9,407 bases of DNA from Pseudomonadota bacterium (GCA_018241985.1 JAFECV010000053.1:1-9407); one strand, 5' to 3'. Positions 1 to 6,615 are shown, numbered from the stretch's first letter. The notes: generated by a model not told the origin, from the letters alone. A program made the numbers and translations.

Positions 1-1637
1 ATCACTTCGTGCAGCTTCATCGCATCGTGCCCGGCGCCGCTGGGCATGCGGTGCAGTGGCACGCCGATGTCCTGCACCGCGCGCTCCCAGCGCTGCTGCC
101 AGGGCGGCGCGCTCGGCGCGGCGGCCTGGCGCATGGTTTCCTCGAGCTTGAAGTGCAGGCCGCGCCGTTGGCAGATGCGCTCGAGTTCGGCGCGCACGTC
201 GTTCGCGCAGGCGTCGCGCACCTCGTTCGTCGTCGCGCGGATGTCCAGGCTGAACCGGCAGCGGCCGGGCACGACGTTGATCGACCCGTTCGGCACTTCG
301 AGCATGCCGACCGTCGCGACCAGGTGCGGCACGCTGGCGCCGCGCTTCTCGGCGTACAGCACCAGCTCCGCCGCGCCCGCCGCCGCGTCGCGGCGCCGGT
401 CCATCGGCGTGGTGCCGGCGTGGCTTGCCATGCCGACGATCTCGCCGACATAGCGCACGCTGCCGTTGATCGAGGTCACGATGCCGAGCGGCAGGTCCAG
501 TTCGTTCAGCACCGGCCCCTGCTCGATGTGCACCTCGACGAAGCCGAGGTACTTCGCCACGTCGCGCCTGAGCTTGGGAATGTCGTCTATGCACAGCCCC
601 GCATGCTCGATCGCGGCGCGCATCGTGATGCCGTCCGCGTCCTTCTGGTCGAGCCAGCCCATGTCGAAATGCCCGGTCAGCGCGCCGGAGCCGAGGAACA
701 CCGCCTTGTAGCGCTGGCCTTCCTCCTCGGCGAAGCCGACGACCTCGAAGCCGAACGGCAGGCGGCGCTTGGCGCGGCTGAGCGCGCGCACGCAGGCCAT
801 GGGCACGAAGATGCCCAGGCGCCCGTCGTACTTGCCGCCGTTGCGCACCGTGTCGTAGTGGCTGCCGGTCAGCAGGCGCTTGGCCCGAGGGTCGCTACCG
901 TGGTAGATGCCGACCACGTTGCCGACCGCGTCGATCGCAACCTCGTCGAAGCCGCATTCCTCGCGCATCCAGTGCGAGATCCGCTGCGCGCAGGCGCGGT
1001 GCGCATCGGTCAGGTAGGTCACCGTGAGCTCGCCGCGCTCGGCGTAGCCGGGGTCGCTGTTCTTCGACAGCCGCTCGGCCCAGTCCCAGACCTGGTTGCC
1101 GAGATCCGGCGGCGCGCCGAACTTGTCCTCGAGGCGGATTTCGGCGATCCGGTGGATGTTGCGCAGGCACTCGGCCAGCTCGAAATCCGGGTGGTTGTCC
1201 AGCCGGCGCTCGAACGTGGCGATGATCTGGGTCTTGGCGAGGCCGGTCCCGCGCGGGCCCCGCACCGCCAGCACGAACGGAAAGCCGAACTTCGCGTTGT
1301 AGGCGGCATTGAGCTGCTGGATCTTCGCGAATTCCTCCGGCGTGCAATCGGTCAGGCCCGCCTTGCTCTGCTCGTTCGTCGACTCCAAGGTCAGGGTCTT
1401 TGCAACCATCGCCTTGCCCGCGAGCTCCGGGTGGGCGCGGACCAGCGCGAGCTTCGCGTCGGGGCTGGCCTGATCCAGTGCCTGCGCCATCGCGTGCTTG
1501 AGCTGCGCGAGCGAGCGAAACGGCCGCGCCGCGAGCGCGCGCTCGGCGATCCACGGCGTGTGCTCGTACAGCCCGTCGAGCATCTTGGCGGCTTCCTCGG
1601 GAGAGGCCGCATTCAGTTGTTCCAGCGTGTAGGCCAT
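1..1637 (-). CDS. uraD-allC: Bifunctional OHCU decarboxylase / allantoate amidohydrolase (3' end cut by window edge)
   Basis: Two-domain cytosolic enzyme with 545 residues visible. Residues about 1-172 are a UraD domain, which decarboxylates 2-oxo-4-hydroxy-4-carboxy-5-ureidoimidazoline (OHCU) to S-allantoin. It keeps the catalytic-type His69 (RAHPELAG), Glu89 (STNEQ) and the KFGFPF motif (116-121). Residues from about 178 are an M20-type allantoate amidohydrolase, which gives ureidoglycine, ammonia and CO2. Metal-site candidates are His260 (GSHYDTV), Asp271 (GGKYDGRLG), Glu305/306 (FAEEEGQRY) and His370 (VHIEQG); SGAGHDAM is at 534-541. The last metal His and roughly 40 C-terminal residues should lie beyond the left edge, judged from usual family length. 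The start is ATG 1637 because GGAG at 1645-1648 sits 7 nt from it; the in-frame ATG at 1643 is only 1 nt from GGAG. The gene lies 2 nt after the puuE stop, so it is last in the visible operon. The family call is firm; the exact start is fairly firm. Confidence 0.93.
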   Translation of the reverse strand, partial: MAYTLEQLNAASPEEAAKMLDGLYEHTPWIAERALAARPFRSLAQLKHAMAQALDQASPDAKLALVRAHPELAGKAMVAKTLTLESTNEQSKAGLTDCTPEEFAKIQQLNAAYNAKFGFPFVLAVRGPRGTGLAKTQIIATFERRLDNHPDFELAECLRNIHRIAEIRLEDKFGAPPDLGNQVWDWAERLSKNSDPGYAERGELTVTYLTDAHRACAQRISHWMREECGFDEVAIDAVGNVVGIYHGSDPRAKRLLTGSHYDTVRNGGKYDGRLGIFVPMACVRALSRAKRRLPFGFEVVGFAEEEGQRYKAVFLGSGALTGHFDMGWLDQKDADGITMRAAIEHAGLCIDDIPKLRRDVAKYLGFVEVHIEQGPVLNELDLPLGIVTSINGSVRYVGEIVGMASHAGTTPMDRRRDAAAGAAELVLYAEKRGASVPHLVATVGMLEVPNGSINVVPGRCRFSLDIRATTNEVRDACANDVRAELERICQRRGLHFKLEETMRQAAAPSAPPWQQRWERAVQDIGVPLHRMPSGAGHDAMKLHEV

Positions 1638-1639
1638 GG

Positions 1640-2590
1640 TCATGCTCCGTACGGGTGCGCCTGCTTCCAGTGGCGCGCGATGTCGATGCGCCGGCACACC
1701 CAGACCTGGTCGCGTTGGGCGATGTGGTCGAGAAAGCGCTGCAGCGCGACGATGCGGCCGGGGCGGCCCAGCAGGCGGCAATGCATGCCGATGCTCATCA
1801 TCTTCGGGCGGTCCAGGCCGGCCGGGTCGCCCTCGGCGTAGAGCGCGTCGAAGCTGTCGCGCATGTACTGGAAGAACGGATCCGCGTGCGAGTAGCCCTG
1901 CGGCAGCGCGAAGCGCATGTCGTTGCAGTCCAGCGTGTACGGCACGATGAGCTGCGGCACCACGGTGCCGTCGGTCTTCTTCACCTTCATCCAGAACGGC
2001 AGGTCGTCGCCGTAGTAGTCGCTGTCGTACTCGAACCCGCCGTAGTCGGCGACGAGCCGCCGCGTGCGCGGGCTGTCGCGCCCGGTGTACCAGCCGAGCG
2101 GGCGCTCGCCGGTCAGCTGCTCGATCGCCTGCATGGCGAGGCCCATGTGCTCACGCTCGGTTGCTTCGTCCACGCCCTGGTAATGGATCCAGCGCCAGCC
2201 GTGGCAGGCGATCTCGTGGCCCAGTTCCTTGAACGCGGCGGCGGCCTCGGGGTGGCGCTGCAGCGCCTTGCCGACGCCGAACACGGTCAGCGGCAGGCCG
2301 CGCGATTCGAACTCGCGCAGCACGCGCCAGACGCCCGCGCGCGAGCCGTATTCGTAGATGCCCTCCATGCTCATGTGGCGTTCCGGATAGCTGGCGGGGT
2401 TGAACATTTCCGACAGGAACTGCTCGGACCCCGCGTCGCCGTCGAGCACGCAGTTCTCGCTGCCTTCCTCGTAGTTGAGGACGAACTGCACGGCCACGCG
2501 CGCGCCGCCGGGCCAGCGGGCGTGCGGCGGGTTGCGGCCGTAGCCGGTCAGGTCGCGCGGATAGGAGAGGGTGCAGTCATAGGTGTTCAT
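1640..2590 (-). CDS. puuE: Allantoinase PuuE (polysaccharide deacetylase superfamily)
   Basis: A 316-residue cytosolic enzyme that hydrolyses allantoin to allantoate. It belongs to the NodB/polysaccharide deacetylase fold and is unrelated to the amidohydrolase-type allantoinase AllB. Recognisable family segments are YDCTLSYPRDLTGYG (4-18), the VLNYEEGSE segment (38-45), YGSRAGVWR (81-89), HEIACHGWRW (125-134), GWYTGRDSPRTRRL (166-179), YDSDYYGDDLP (188-198) and MMSIGMHCRLLGRPGR (264-279). Length is normal for the family. Its ATG overlaps the gntR stop by 4 nt (ATGA) and no good Shine-Dalgarno precedes it, which points to translational coupling with the regulator. It supplies the reaction lying between the two activities of the downstream UraD–AllC fusion. 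Identification is firm. Confidence 0.95.
   Translation of the reverse strand: MNTYDCTLSYPRDLTGYGRNPPHARWPGGARVAVQFVLNYEEGSENCVLDGDAGSEQFLSEMFNPASYPERHMSMEGIYEYGSRAGVWRVLREFESRGLPLTVFGVGKALQRHPEAAAAFKELGHEIACHGWRWIHYQGVDEATEREHMGLAMQAIEQLTGERPLGWYTGRDSPRTRRLVADYGGFEYDSDYYGDDLPFWMKVKKTDGTVVPQLIVPYTLDCNDMRFALPQGYSHADPFFQYMRDSFDALYAEGDPAGLDRPKMMSIGMHCRLLGRPGRIVALQRFLDHIAQRDQVWVCRRIDIARHWKQAHPYGA
1645..1648 (-). promoter_or_regulatory. Ribosome binding site deciding the uraD-allC start
   Basis: GGAG on the minus strand lies inside the last codons of puuE. It is 7 nt from ATG 1637 but only 1 nt from the in-frame ATG at 1643, whose first four bases (ATGA) overlap the puuE stop. Spacing favours the downstream ATG, which removes two N-terminal residues. 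Confidence 0.6.
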
Positions 2591-3267
2591 GGGACGGCAA
2601 GATCGGACATGGCGGTGGAAATGTCCAGGCTCGGGACCTTGCGGTGGTAGGACAGGTTGTCCTCCACGTGCTGCAGGTGCTCGGTCATGAGCCGGACGGC
2701 GAGGGGTTCGTCGCGCGCCGCAAACGCCTTGATGATTTCGACGTGCTCTTCGTTCGAATGCACGGCGGCGCCGGTGCTCTGGTACATCAGCGTGATCAGC
2801 GCGCAGCGCGAGATCAGGTCGCCGAGGATCTCGGCCAGCACATGGTTGCCCGCGAGCTCGGCCATGCGCACATGGAAGTCGCCCAGCAGTTCGGTGCGCC
2901 CGCTCACGTCCTGCCGGTCGACCGCGAGCTTCTCCTGGGCCACGTGGTCCTTCAGCGTGCGCAGCTTGGCCGGGGTGATGCCGCGCACCAGCACGCGCGC
3001 CATCTCGGCTTCGAGCATGCGCCGCACCGCGAAGACTTCGCGCGCCTCGTCGACGGCCGGCGCCGCGACGAACGCGCCGCGCGACGGCTCCATGCGGACC
3101 AGCCGGCTCTGCGACAACTGGAACAGCGCCTGGCGCACCAGCGTGCGCGACACGCCGAAATGATTGGCCAGCTGCTGCTCGGCGAGCCGCGCGCCCGGCA
3201 GCAGCCGGTGCTCCACGATCGCACGGGTCAGCGAATCAACGATGAAACCGGTGGTCGGGGCGTCCAT
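2587..3267 (-). CDS. GntR-family (FCD domain) transcriptional regulator of the urate/allantoin genes
   Basis: A 226-residue DNA-binding regulator. Residues about 8-70 are the GntR winged helix-turn-helix, with the core LAEQQLANHFGVSRTLVRQA at 28-47 and the wing EPSRGAF at 60-66. Residues about 75-205 are an all-helical FCD effector domain. Asp130 and His132 (GDFH), His175 (EEH) and His197 (EHLQH) are the sort of residues that line the metal/ligand pocket of this fold. It is first in a tight operon with puuE and uraD-allC. A perfect 14-bp palindrome lies 27 nt before its start, so autoregulation is likely. The effector is probably a purine catabolite such as urate or allantoin, but that is inference. 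The start is placed at ATG 3267. An upstream in-frame ATG at 3357 would add 30 residues encoded through the palindrome, with no domain match, and is rejected. No strong Shine-Dalgarno is seen. Confidence 0.88.
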   Translation of the reverse strand: MDAPTTGFIVDSLTRAIVEHRLLPGARLAEQQLANHFGVSRTLVRQALFQLSQSRLVRMEPSRGAFVAAPAVDEAREVFAVRRMLEAEMARVLVRGITPAKLRTLKDHVAQEKLAVDRQDVSGRTELLGDFHVRMAELAGNHVLAEILGDLISRCALITLMYQSTGAAVHSNEEHVEIIKAFAARDEPLAVRLMTEHLQHVEDNLSYHRKVPSLDISTAMSDLAVP

Positions 3268-3291
3268 CGCCGCATGATAGCGGGAATTCCA

Positions 3292-3307
3292 CAAAGTGTA
3301 TACACTT
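3292..3307. promoter_or_regulatory. Probable GntR operator in the gntR–uraH divergent promoter
   Basis: AAGTGTATACACTT (3294-3307) is a perfect 14-bp palindrome. It lies 27 nt before the gntR ATG and 73 nt before the uraH ATG. Read on the minus strand, TGTATACACTTTG (3304 down to 3292) recurs exactly at 5265-5277 before puuD. TATACA inside it could also serve as a -10 element, so the bound regulator would probably repress by occlusion. No convincing -35 box is visible on either strand. Binding by the adjacent GntR protein is inferred from position and symmetry. Confidence 0.7.
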
Positions 3308-3380
3308 CTGTCCACGCAAATCGACAGGGTTTCTGGCGCGATTTCTGAACACGGCAAAGAACGACTCGGAAGGACGACAA

Positions 3381-3731
3381 ATGGGCTTGAGCACTCACGT
3401 ACTGGACACCATGCACGGCTGCCCCGCGGCGGGCATGGCGGTGGAGCTTTACACGACCAGCGGCGATGCGGCGACGCTGGTGCGCAAGCTGGTGCTGAAC
3501 GGCGACGGGCGCACCGACGGTCCGCTGTACGACAACAACACGCTGCGCAAAGGCACCTACCGGCTGGTGTTCGACGTGGCCGGGTATTTCAAGGCGCGCG
3601 GCGTCGCGCTGCCCGAGCCCAATTTCCTGAACCGGGTGAGCCTGGACTTCGGCGTTGCCGACACCAGCCAGCACTACCACGTGCCGCTGCTGGTGAGTCC
3701 CTGGAGCTACGGAACCTACCGCGGGTCCTGA
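3381..3731 (+). CDS. uraH: 5-hydroxyisourate hydrolase
   Basis: A 116-residue transthyretin-like enzyme that opens 5-hydroxyisourate to OHCU, the step directly after urate oxidase. All hallmarks are present: N-terminal LSTHVLD with His6, Arg44 in DGRTDGPL, His98 in HYHVPLL, and the C-terminal tetrapeptide YRGS (113-116) that distinguishes HIU hydrolases from transthyretin. There is no signal peptide, so it is cytosolic. GGAAGGA at 3368-3374 lies 6 nt from the ATG and supports this start. It is divergent from the gntR operon and shares the palindromic operator with it. It appears to be transcribed alone, because the next gene converges on it. Identification is firm. Confidence 0.96.
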   Translation: MGLSTHVLDTMHGCPAAGMAVELYTTSGDAATLVRKLVLNGDGRTDGPLYDNNTLRKGTYRLVFDVAGYFKARGVALPEPNFLNRVSLDFGVADTSQHYHVPLLVSPWSYGTYRGS

Positions 3732-3767
3732 CCGGCGCCGGGCCGGCGGACCGAACGCGGACCCGCG
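3720..3767. terminator. Inverted repeat between convergent stop codons, candidate bidirectional terminator
   Basis: CGCGGGTCC (3720-3728) pairs perfectly with GGACCCGCG (3759-3767). A nested CCGGC/GCCGG hairpin (3732-3736 with 3742-3746) lies inside. The repeat overlaps the end of uraH and stops exactly one base before the stop codon of the convergent lipoprotein gene. There is no T-run on either side, so termination is inferred from the structure and position only. Confidence 0.5.
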
Positions 3768-4298
3768 CTAATCGGGTTCGTCGCCGCGTTGCCCTTCGGT
3801 CAGCGTGTCGAGCTGGAACCGGCCGCTGCGGTCCCAGAGCCAGACATCGGTGTAGGTCACCCGGCCCAGCCGCTGCGGGACCGGGAACGGCGCCGCGCGC
3901 CGCACCATCCGCTCGATTTCCGCCATCACCTCCGGCGCCTGGGTCGGCGCCCGCATCCAGCTGATCTTGCCGACCTGGCCGCGGCTGCCGACCTCGACCT
4001 GCAGCACGCCGACCGCGTACAGCATCGGCGGCATCCGGCCGTGATAGATCCGGTCGGGATAGACCGCGTACAGGTGGCGCGCGGCGTCGCGGCGGTACCC
4101 GCGCGCGGTCGTCGCCTGTGAAGGCGGCGGTGCCGCCAACGGAACCCCCGGCGCGGCGGGCGGCGCGGCCGGCGGGCGGGCGCAGCCGCTGATCAGGGCT
4201 GCGATGGCAAGGCCCGCGGCGAGCAGCAGCGAGCCGCCTCTGGCAATGATCGCCGTGGCGATTCGCCCGGTGTCGATGGTCGGTATGCGATCTTTCAT
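3768..4298 (-). CDS. Putative lipoprotein with TonB C-terminal-like domain
   Basis: A 176-residue predicted lipoprotein. A hydrophobic segment (about 22-38) ends in a lipobox ISGC with Cys39 as the expected lipidated residue. A Pro/Ala-rich linker (41-60) follows, as in TonB-like proteins spanning the periplasm. The C-terminal part (about 75-170) has the outline of a TonB C-terminal domain: PPMLYAVGVLQVEVGSRGQV (90-109) as the first strand pair, the variable MRAP segment, then RRAAPFPVPQRL and WDRSGRFQLDTLTEGQ (155-170). I recognise similar proteins as conserved and uncharacterised in Burkholderiales, but cannot name a function. It is unlikely to be a true TonB, which carries an uncleaved N-terminal anchor and works with ExbBD. 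The start is at ATG 4298; an upstream in-frame ATG at 4376 would bury the signal peptide. No pathway link to the purine genes is evident. Confidence 0.72.
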   Translation of the reverse strand: MKDRIPTIDTGRIATAIIARGGSLLLAAGLAIAALISGCARPPAAPPAAPGVPLAAPPPSQATTARGYRRDAARHLYAVYPDRIYHGRMPPMLYAVGVLQVEVGSRGQVGKISWMRAPTQAPEVMAEIERMVRRAAPFPVPQRLGRVTYTDVWLWDRSGRFQLDTLTEGQRGDEPD

Positions 4299-4399
4299 AT
4301 CGGCGGAGCCGGCTCGTAAAGCGAGAATGAATCTGTTGTCACTTTGCCTGAAATTGGGCCGCGCGCCCCCTGGCACAGGACGCGCAAAGGTATCGTTTT
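4299..4399. promoter_or_regulatory. Divergent intergenic region between the lipoprotein gene and xdhC
   Basis: These 101 nt must carry promoters for both flanking genes. The middle (about 4310-4355) is richer in A/T than its surroundings. AAAGG at 4386-4390 is a plausible Shine-Dalgarno, 9 nt before the xdhC GTG. No copy of the TGTATACA element is present, so xdhC may not belong to the same regulon. No convincing -35/-10 pair was found. Confidence 0.4.
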
Positions 4400-5212
4400 G
4401 TGAGCAAGACCGAAGACTTTCTCTCCCGACTCGCCCGCGAACCCGCGGTGCTGGTCAGCGTGGACTCGACGCGGGGTTCGGCGCCGCGCGAGCAGGGCGC
4501 CTGGATGGCCGTGTTCGCAAAGGGAGCGGTCGGGACGATCGGCGGCGGGCATCTCGAATTCCAGGCGATAGCCGTCGCGCGCGCGCGTCTCGCGGGCGCG
4601 GTCGGCGAGCCGGTGCTGCGATTCGCGCTCGGGCCCAGCCTGGGCCAGTGTTGCGGCGGGGTCGTGTTCCTCCGTTTCGAAGTCGTGACCGCGGCCGACG
4701 CGGCCGCACTGCGCCGGCGCATCGCGCAGCAGCTGCCGCCGGTGGCGCTGTTCGGCGGCGGCCATGTCGGCGCGGCGCTGGCGCGGGTGATCGCGACGCT
4801 GCCGTTCGCGCTGACCTGGATCGACAGCCGCGACGGCATCTTCCCCGATGACGTGCCAAACGACGTCTGCTGCGACTATTCGGAGCCGGTGCAGGCGGCG
4901 GTGCGCGGCCTGGCCGCGGGATCGCGGCTGATCATCATGAGCTTCAGCCATGCCGAGGATCTGGACATCGTCGCCGCCGCGCTGGCGCGCCAGCGCGAGC
5001 GTGCCGACCTGCCGTACATCGGGCTGATCGGCAGCAAGACCAAATGGGCGACCTTCCGGCATCGGCTGGCGGCGCGCGGATTCAGCCCCGAGGAGCTCGC
5101 CCACGTGACCTGCCCGATCGGGATCGCCGGGATCACCGGCAAGGAGCCGGAAGTCATCGCGGTCGCCGTTGCGGCGCAGCTGCTGCAGGTGTCGCCACAG
5201 ATGTCGGCCTAG
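4400..5212 (+). CDS. xdhC: Xanthine dehydrogenase accessory protein XdhC
   Basis: A 270-residue cytosolic chaperone that binds molybdenum cofactor, assists its sulfuration and delivers it to xanthine dehydrogenase. The N-terminal XdhC/CoxI domain shows VDSTRGSAPR (21-30), GTIGGGHLE (45-53) and LGQCCGG (81-87); Cys84/Cys85 are the expected cofactor-binding cysteines. The C-terminal Rossmann-like domain shows ALFGGGHVGAALA (116-128), IDSRDGIFP (141-149), SFSHAEDLDI (181-190), YIGLIGSKTKW (206-216) and CPIGIAGITGKEP (238-250). Length is typical. The start is GTG 4400 with AAAGG 9 nt upstream. The structural genes xdhA and xdhB normally lie just before xdhC, but here the upstream neighbour is a divergent lipoprotein gene, so they must be elsewhere. 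Its place in the route is the supply of urate from xanthine and hypoxanthine. Confidence 0.95.
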   Translation: MSKTEDFLSRLAREPAVLVSVDSTRGSAPREQGAWMAVFAKGAVGTIGGGHLEFQAIAVARARLAGAVGEPVLRFALGPSLGQCCGGVVFLRFEVVTAADAAALRRRIAQQLPPVALFGGGHVGAALARVIATLPFALTWIDSRDGIFPDDVPNDVCCDYSEPVQAAVRGLAAGSRLIIMSFSHAEDLDIVAAALARQRERADLPYIGLIGSKTKWATFRHRLAARGFSPEELAHVTCPIGIAGITGKEPEVIAVAVAAQLLQVSPQMSA

Positions 5213-5261
5213 GGTTTTCACCTAGCAATCCGATCGCCGAAACGCTGGAGCGCCGTCGGTA

Positions 5262-5277
5262 AGTTGTATACACTTTG
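5262..5277 (+). promoter_or_regulatory. Second copy of the TGTATACA operator, upstream of puuD
   Basis: TGTATACACTTTG (5265-5277) is identical to the minus-strand element before gntR. The 8-bp core TGTATACA is a perfect palindrome, but the left flank (AGT) breaks the outer symmetry of the first site. TATACA at 5267-5272 could be a -10 element. If so, transcription would begin near 5278-5280, just where a structured leader starts. No good -35 box is visible. Binding by the GntR protein is inferred. Confidence 0.65.
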
Positions 5278-5368
5278 GTGGACAGGTCGCCGCGGAGCGG
5301 GAAAGCTCAAGAGACTTTCCAGTTCGTGACCCGAGTTGTCCGCTCACAGAGCCCGCAGTGGTGAGCGG
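5278..5368 (+). ncRNA. Candidate structured 5' leader of puuD with alternative folds
   Basis: The leader can form three nested stems. The outer stem pairs GTGGACA (5278-5284) with TGTCCGC (5337-5343), including one G·U. The middle stem pairs GGTCGC (5285-5290) with GTGACC (5326-5331), including one G·U. The inner stem pairs GGAAAG (5300-5305) with CTTTCC (5315-5320) around a 9-nt loop. A separate perfect 8-bp hairpin, CCGCTCAC/GTGAGCGG (5340-5347 with 5361-5368), shares bases 5340-5343 with the outer stem, so the two are mutually exclusive. A GCGGC/GCCGC hairpin (5386-5400) precedes the ribosome binding site. This layout would suit a riboswitch or attenuator, but no U-run follows and I cannot match a known class. 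GC-rich DNA forms stems easily, so confidence is low. Confidence 0.35.
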
Positions 5369-5415
5369 TTGGGCACAAGCAAGAGGCGGCTTCGCGCCGC
5401 GAGGTGGAGACAGCA

Positions 5416-6615
5416 ATGGAAGGCTACCTTCTCGACTGGGGCAACCTGATTCTGCGGTGGACGCACGTCATCGTGGCGATCGCGTGGATCGGCTCCTCGT
5501 TCTATTTCGTTTTCCTCGACAGCAACCTGACGCCGCCGCTCGGCGACTATGAAAAGTCGCAGGGCGTGAACGGCGAACTCTGGGCGCTGCACGGCGGCGG
5601 CTTCTACCACCCGGTGAAGTGGAACGTCGCGCCGCCGAAGCTCCCCGACCACCTGCACTGGTTCTACTGGGAGAGCTACAGCACCTGGCTGTCGGGCTTC
5701 GCGCTGTTCACGATCTCGTACCTCTGGAACGCGAACATGTTCCTGGTCGATCCGTCGGTGATGAAGCTGGCGCCGGCCGAGGCGATCGCGGCCGCGATCG
5801 CGTTCCTGGTCGTGTTCTGGATTCTCTACGACGCGATCTGCCGCATCTTCGGGCAGGGCAAGAACGGCGACGCGACCGTCGGCCTGCTGGTGCTGATCCT
5901 GGTCTGCATCGCGGCCTGGCTCGCCTGCCACATGTTCTCGGGCCGCGCCGCGTACCTGCTGATGGGCGCGATGCTCGCGACCTCGATGAGCGCCAACGTG
6001 TTCTTCTGGATCATCCCGGGCCAGCGCAAGGTCGTGGCATCGATCAAGGCCGGCCAGCCGGTGGACCCGATCCACGGCAAGCGCGGCAAGCAGCGCAGCG
6101 TGCACAACACCTATTTCACGCTGCCGGTGGTGTTCGCGATGCTGTCGAACCACTATGCGTTCCTCTACAGCAACCCGCACAACTGGGTGCTGCTGATCCT
6201 GATGATGTTCGCCGGCGCGATGGTCCGCCAGTTCTTCGTGATGCGCCACGGCTTCAAGCTCGGTCGCAACGGCAATCCGCTGCCGTACGCGCTCGTCGGC
6301 ATCGTCGTGACGCTGGGCGTGATCGGCTGGATCCGTCCCGCGGAGAGCAGCGTCGCGGCCGCCGGCGCCACCAAGGTGTCGTTCGCGCAGGTGCAGAAGA
6401 TCGTGTCCGAGCGCTGCTTCATGTGCCACGGCGCGGCGGTGCAGATGAAAGGCATCCGCTTCGATCAGCCGGGCGCGATCGAGAAGCATGCGCAGGACAT
6501 CAACCAGCAGGTGGTCGTCACCAAGATCATGCCGCTGAACAACGCGACCCACATCACCGACGACGAGCGCACGATGATCGCGCGCTGGTTCAACGAGGGC
6601 GCTCCTTCCAACTGA
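5416..6615 (+). CDS. puuD: Membrane urate oxidase (urate hydroxylase) PuuD with cytochrome c domain
   Basis: A 399-residue inner-membrane enzyme that oxidises urate to 5-hydroxyisourate. In the PuuD family electrons go to cytochrome c and the respiratory chain rather than directly to oxygen to make peroxide. Residues 1 to about 305 hold about eight hydrophobic segments (for example around 12-34, 90-110, 122-143, 154-172, 178-200, 232-251, 256-276 and 290-307). Conserved-looking polar residues within them include THV, GSSFYF and HGGGFYHPVKW. Residues about 318-395 form a class I cytochrome c domain, presumably periplasmic, with the heme motif CFMCH (Cys334, Cys337, His338) and a likely axial Met372 (KIMPLNN). 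The start is ATG 5416, 6 nt after GGAG; the in-frame GTG at 5404 lies inside that Shine-Dalgarno. One base separates its stop from the downstream deaminase gene, so the two are co-transcribed. Identification is firm. Confidence 0.95.
   Translation: MEGYLLDWGNLILRWTHVIVAIAWIGSSFYFVFLDSNLTPPLGDYEKSQGVNGELWALHGGGFYHPVKWNVAPPKLPDHLHWFYWESYSTWLSGFALFTISYLWNANMFLVDPSVMKLAPAEAIAAAIAFLVVFWILYDAICRIFGQGKNGDATVGLLVLILVCIAAWLACHMFSGRAAYLLMGAMLATSMSANVFFWIIPGQRKVVASIKAGQPVDPIHGKRGKQRSVHNTYFTLPVVFAMLSNHYAFLYSNPHNWVLLILMMFAGAMVRQFFVMRHGFKLGRNGNPLPYALVGIVVTLGVIGWIRPAESSVAAAGATKVSFAQVQKIVSERCFMCHGAAVQMKGIRFDQPGAIEKHAQDINQQVVVTKIMPLNNATHITDDERTMIARWFNEGAPSN

Noticed and set aside
9..1841. A 610-codon open frame on the plus strand, with several other long frames opposite known genes
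   Set aside because: It lies antisense to uraD-allC and the end of puuE, is rich in Arg/Ala/Val from G/C-rich codons, and shows no domain. Such frames are expected in DNA of this composition.
3268..3357. Longer N-terminus for the GntR regulator from the ATG at 3357
   Set aside because: The extra 30 residues are encoded across the palindromic operator and the divergent promoter and do not match the family. ATG 3267 gives a normal-length protein.
5209..5225. CTAGG/CCTAG hairpin with a GTTTTCA loop at the xdhC stop codon
   Set aside because: The stem is only 5 bp and is not followed by a T-run. It is too weak to call a terminator.
5404..5415. GTG at 5404 as the puuD start
   Set aside because: This GTG is part of the AGGTGGAG ribosome binding site. 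The ATG at 5416 has 6-nt spacing from it and gives the usual family N-terminus.
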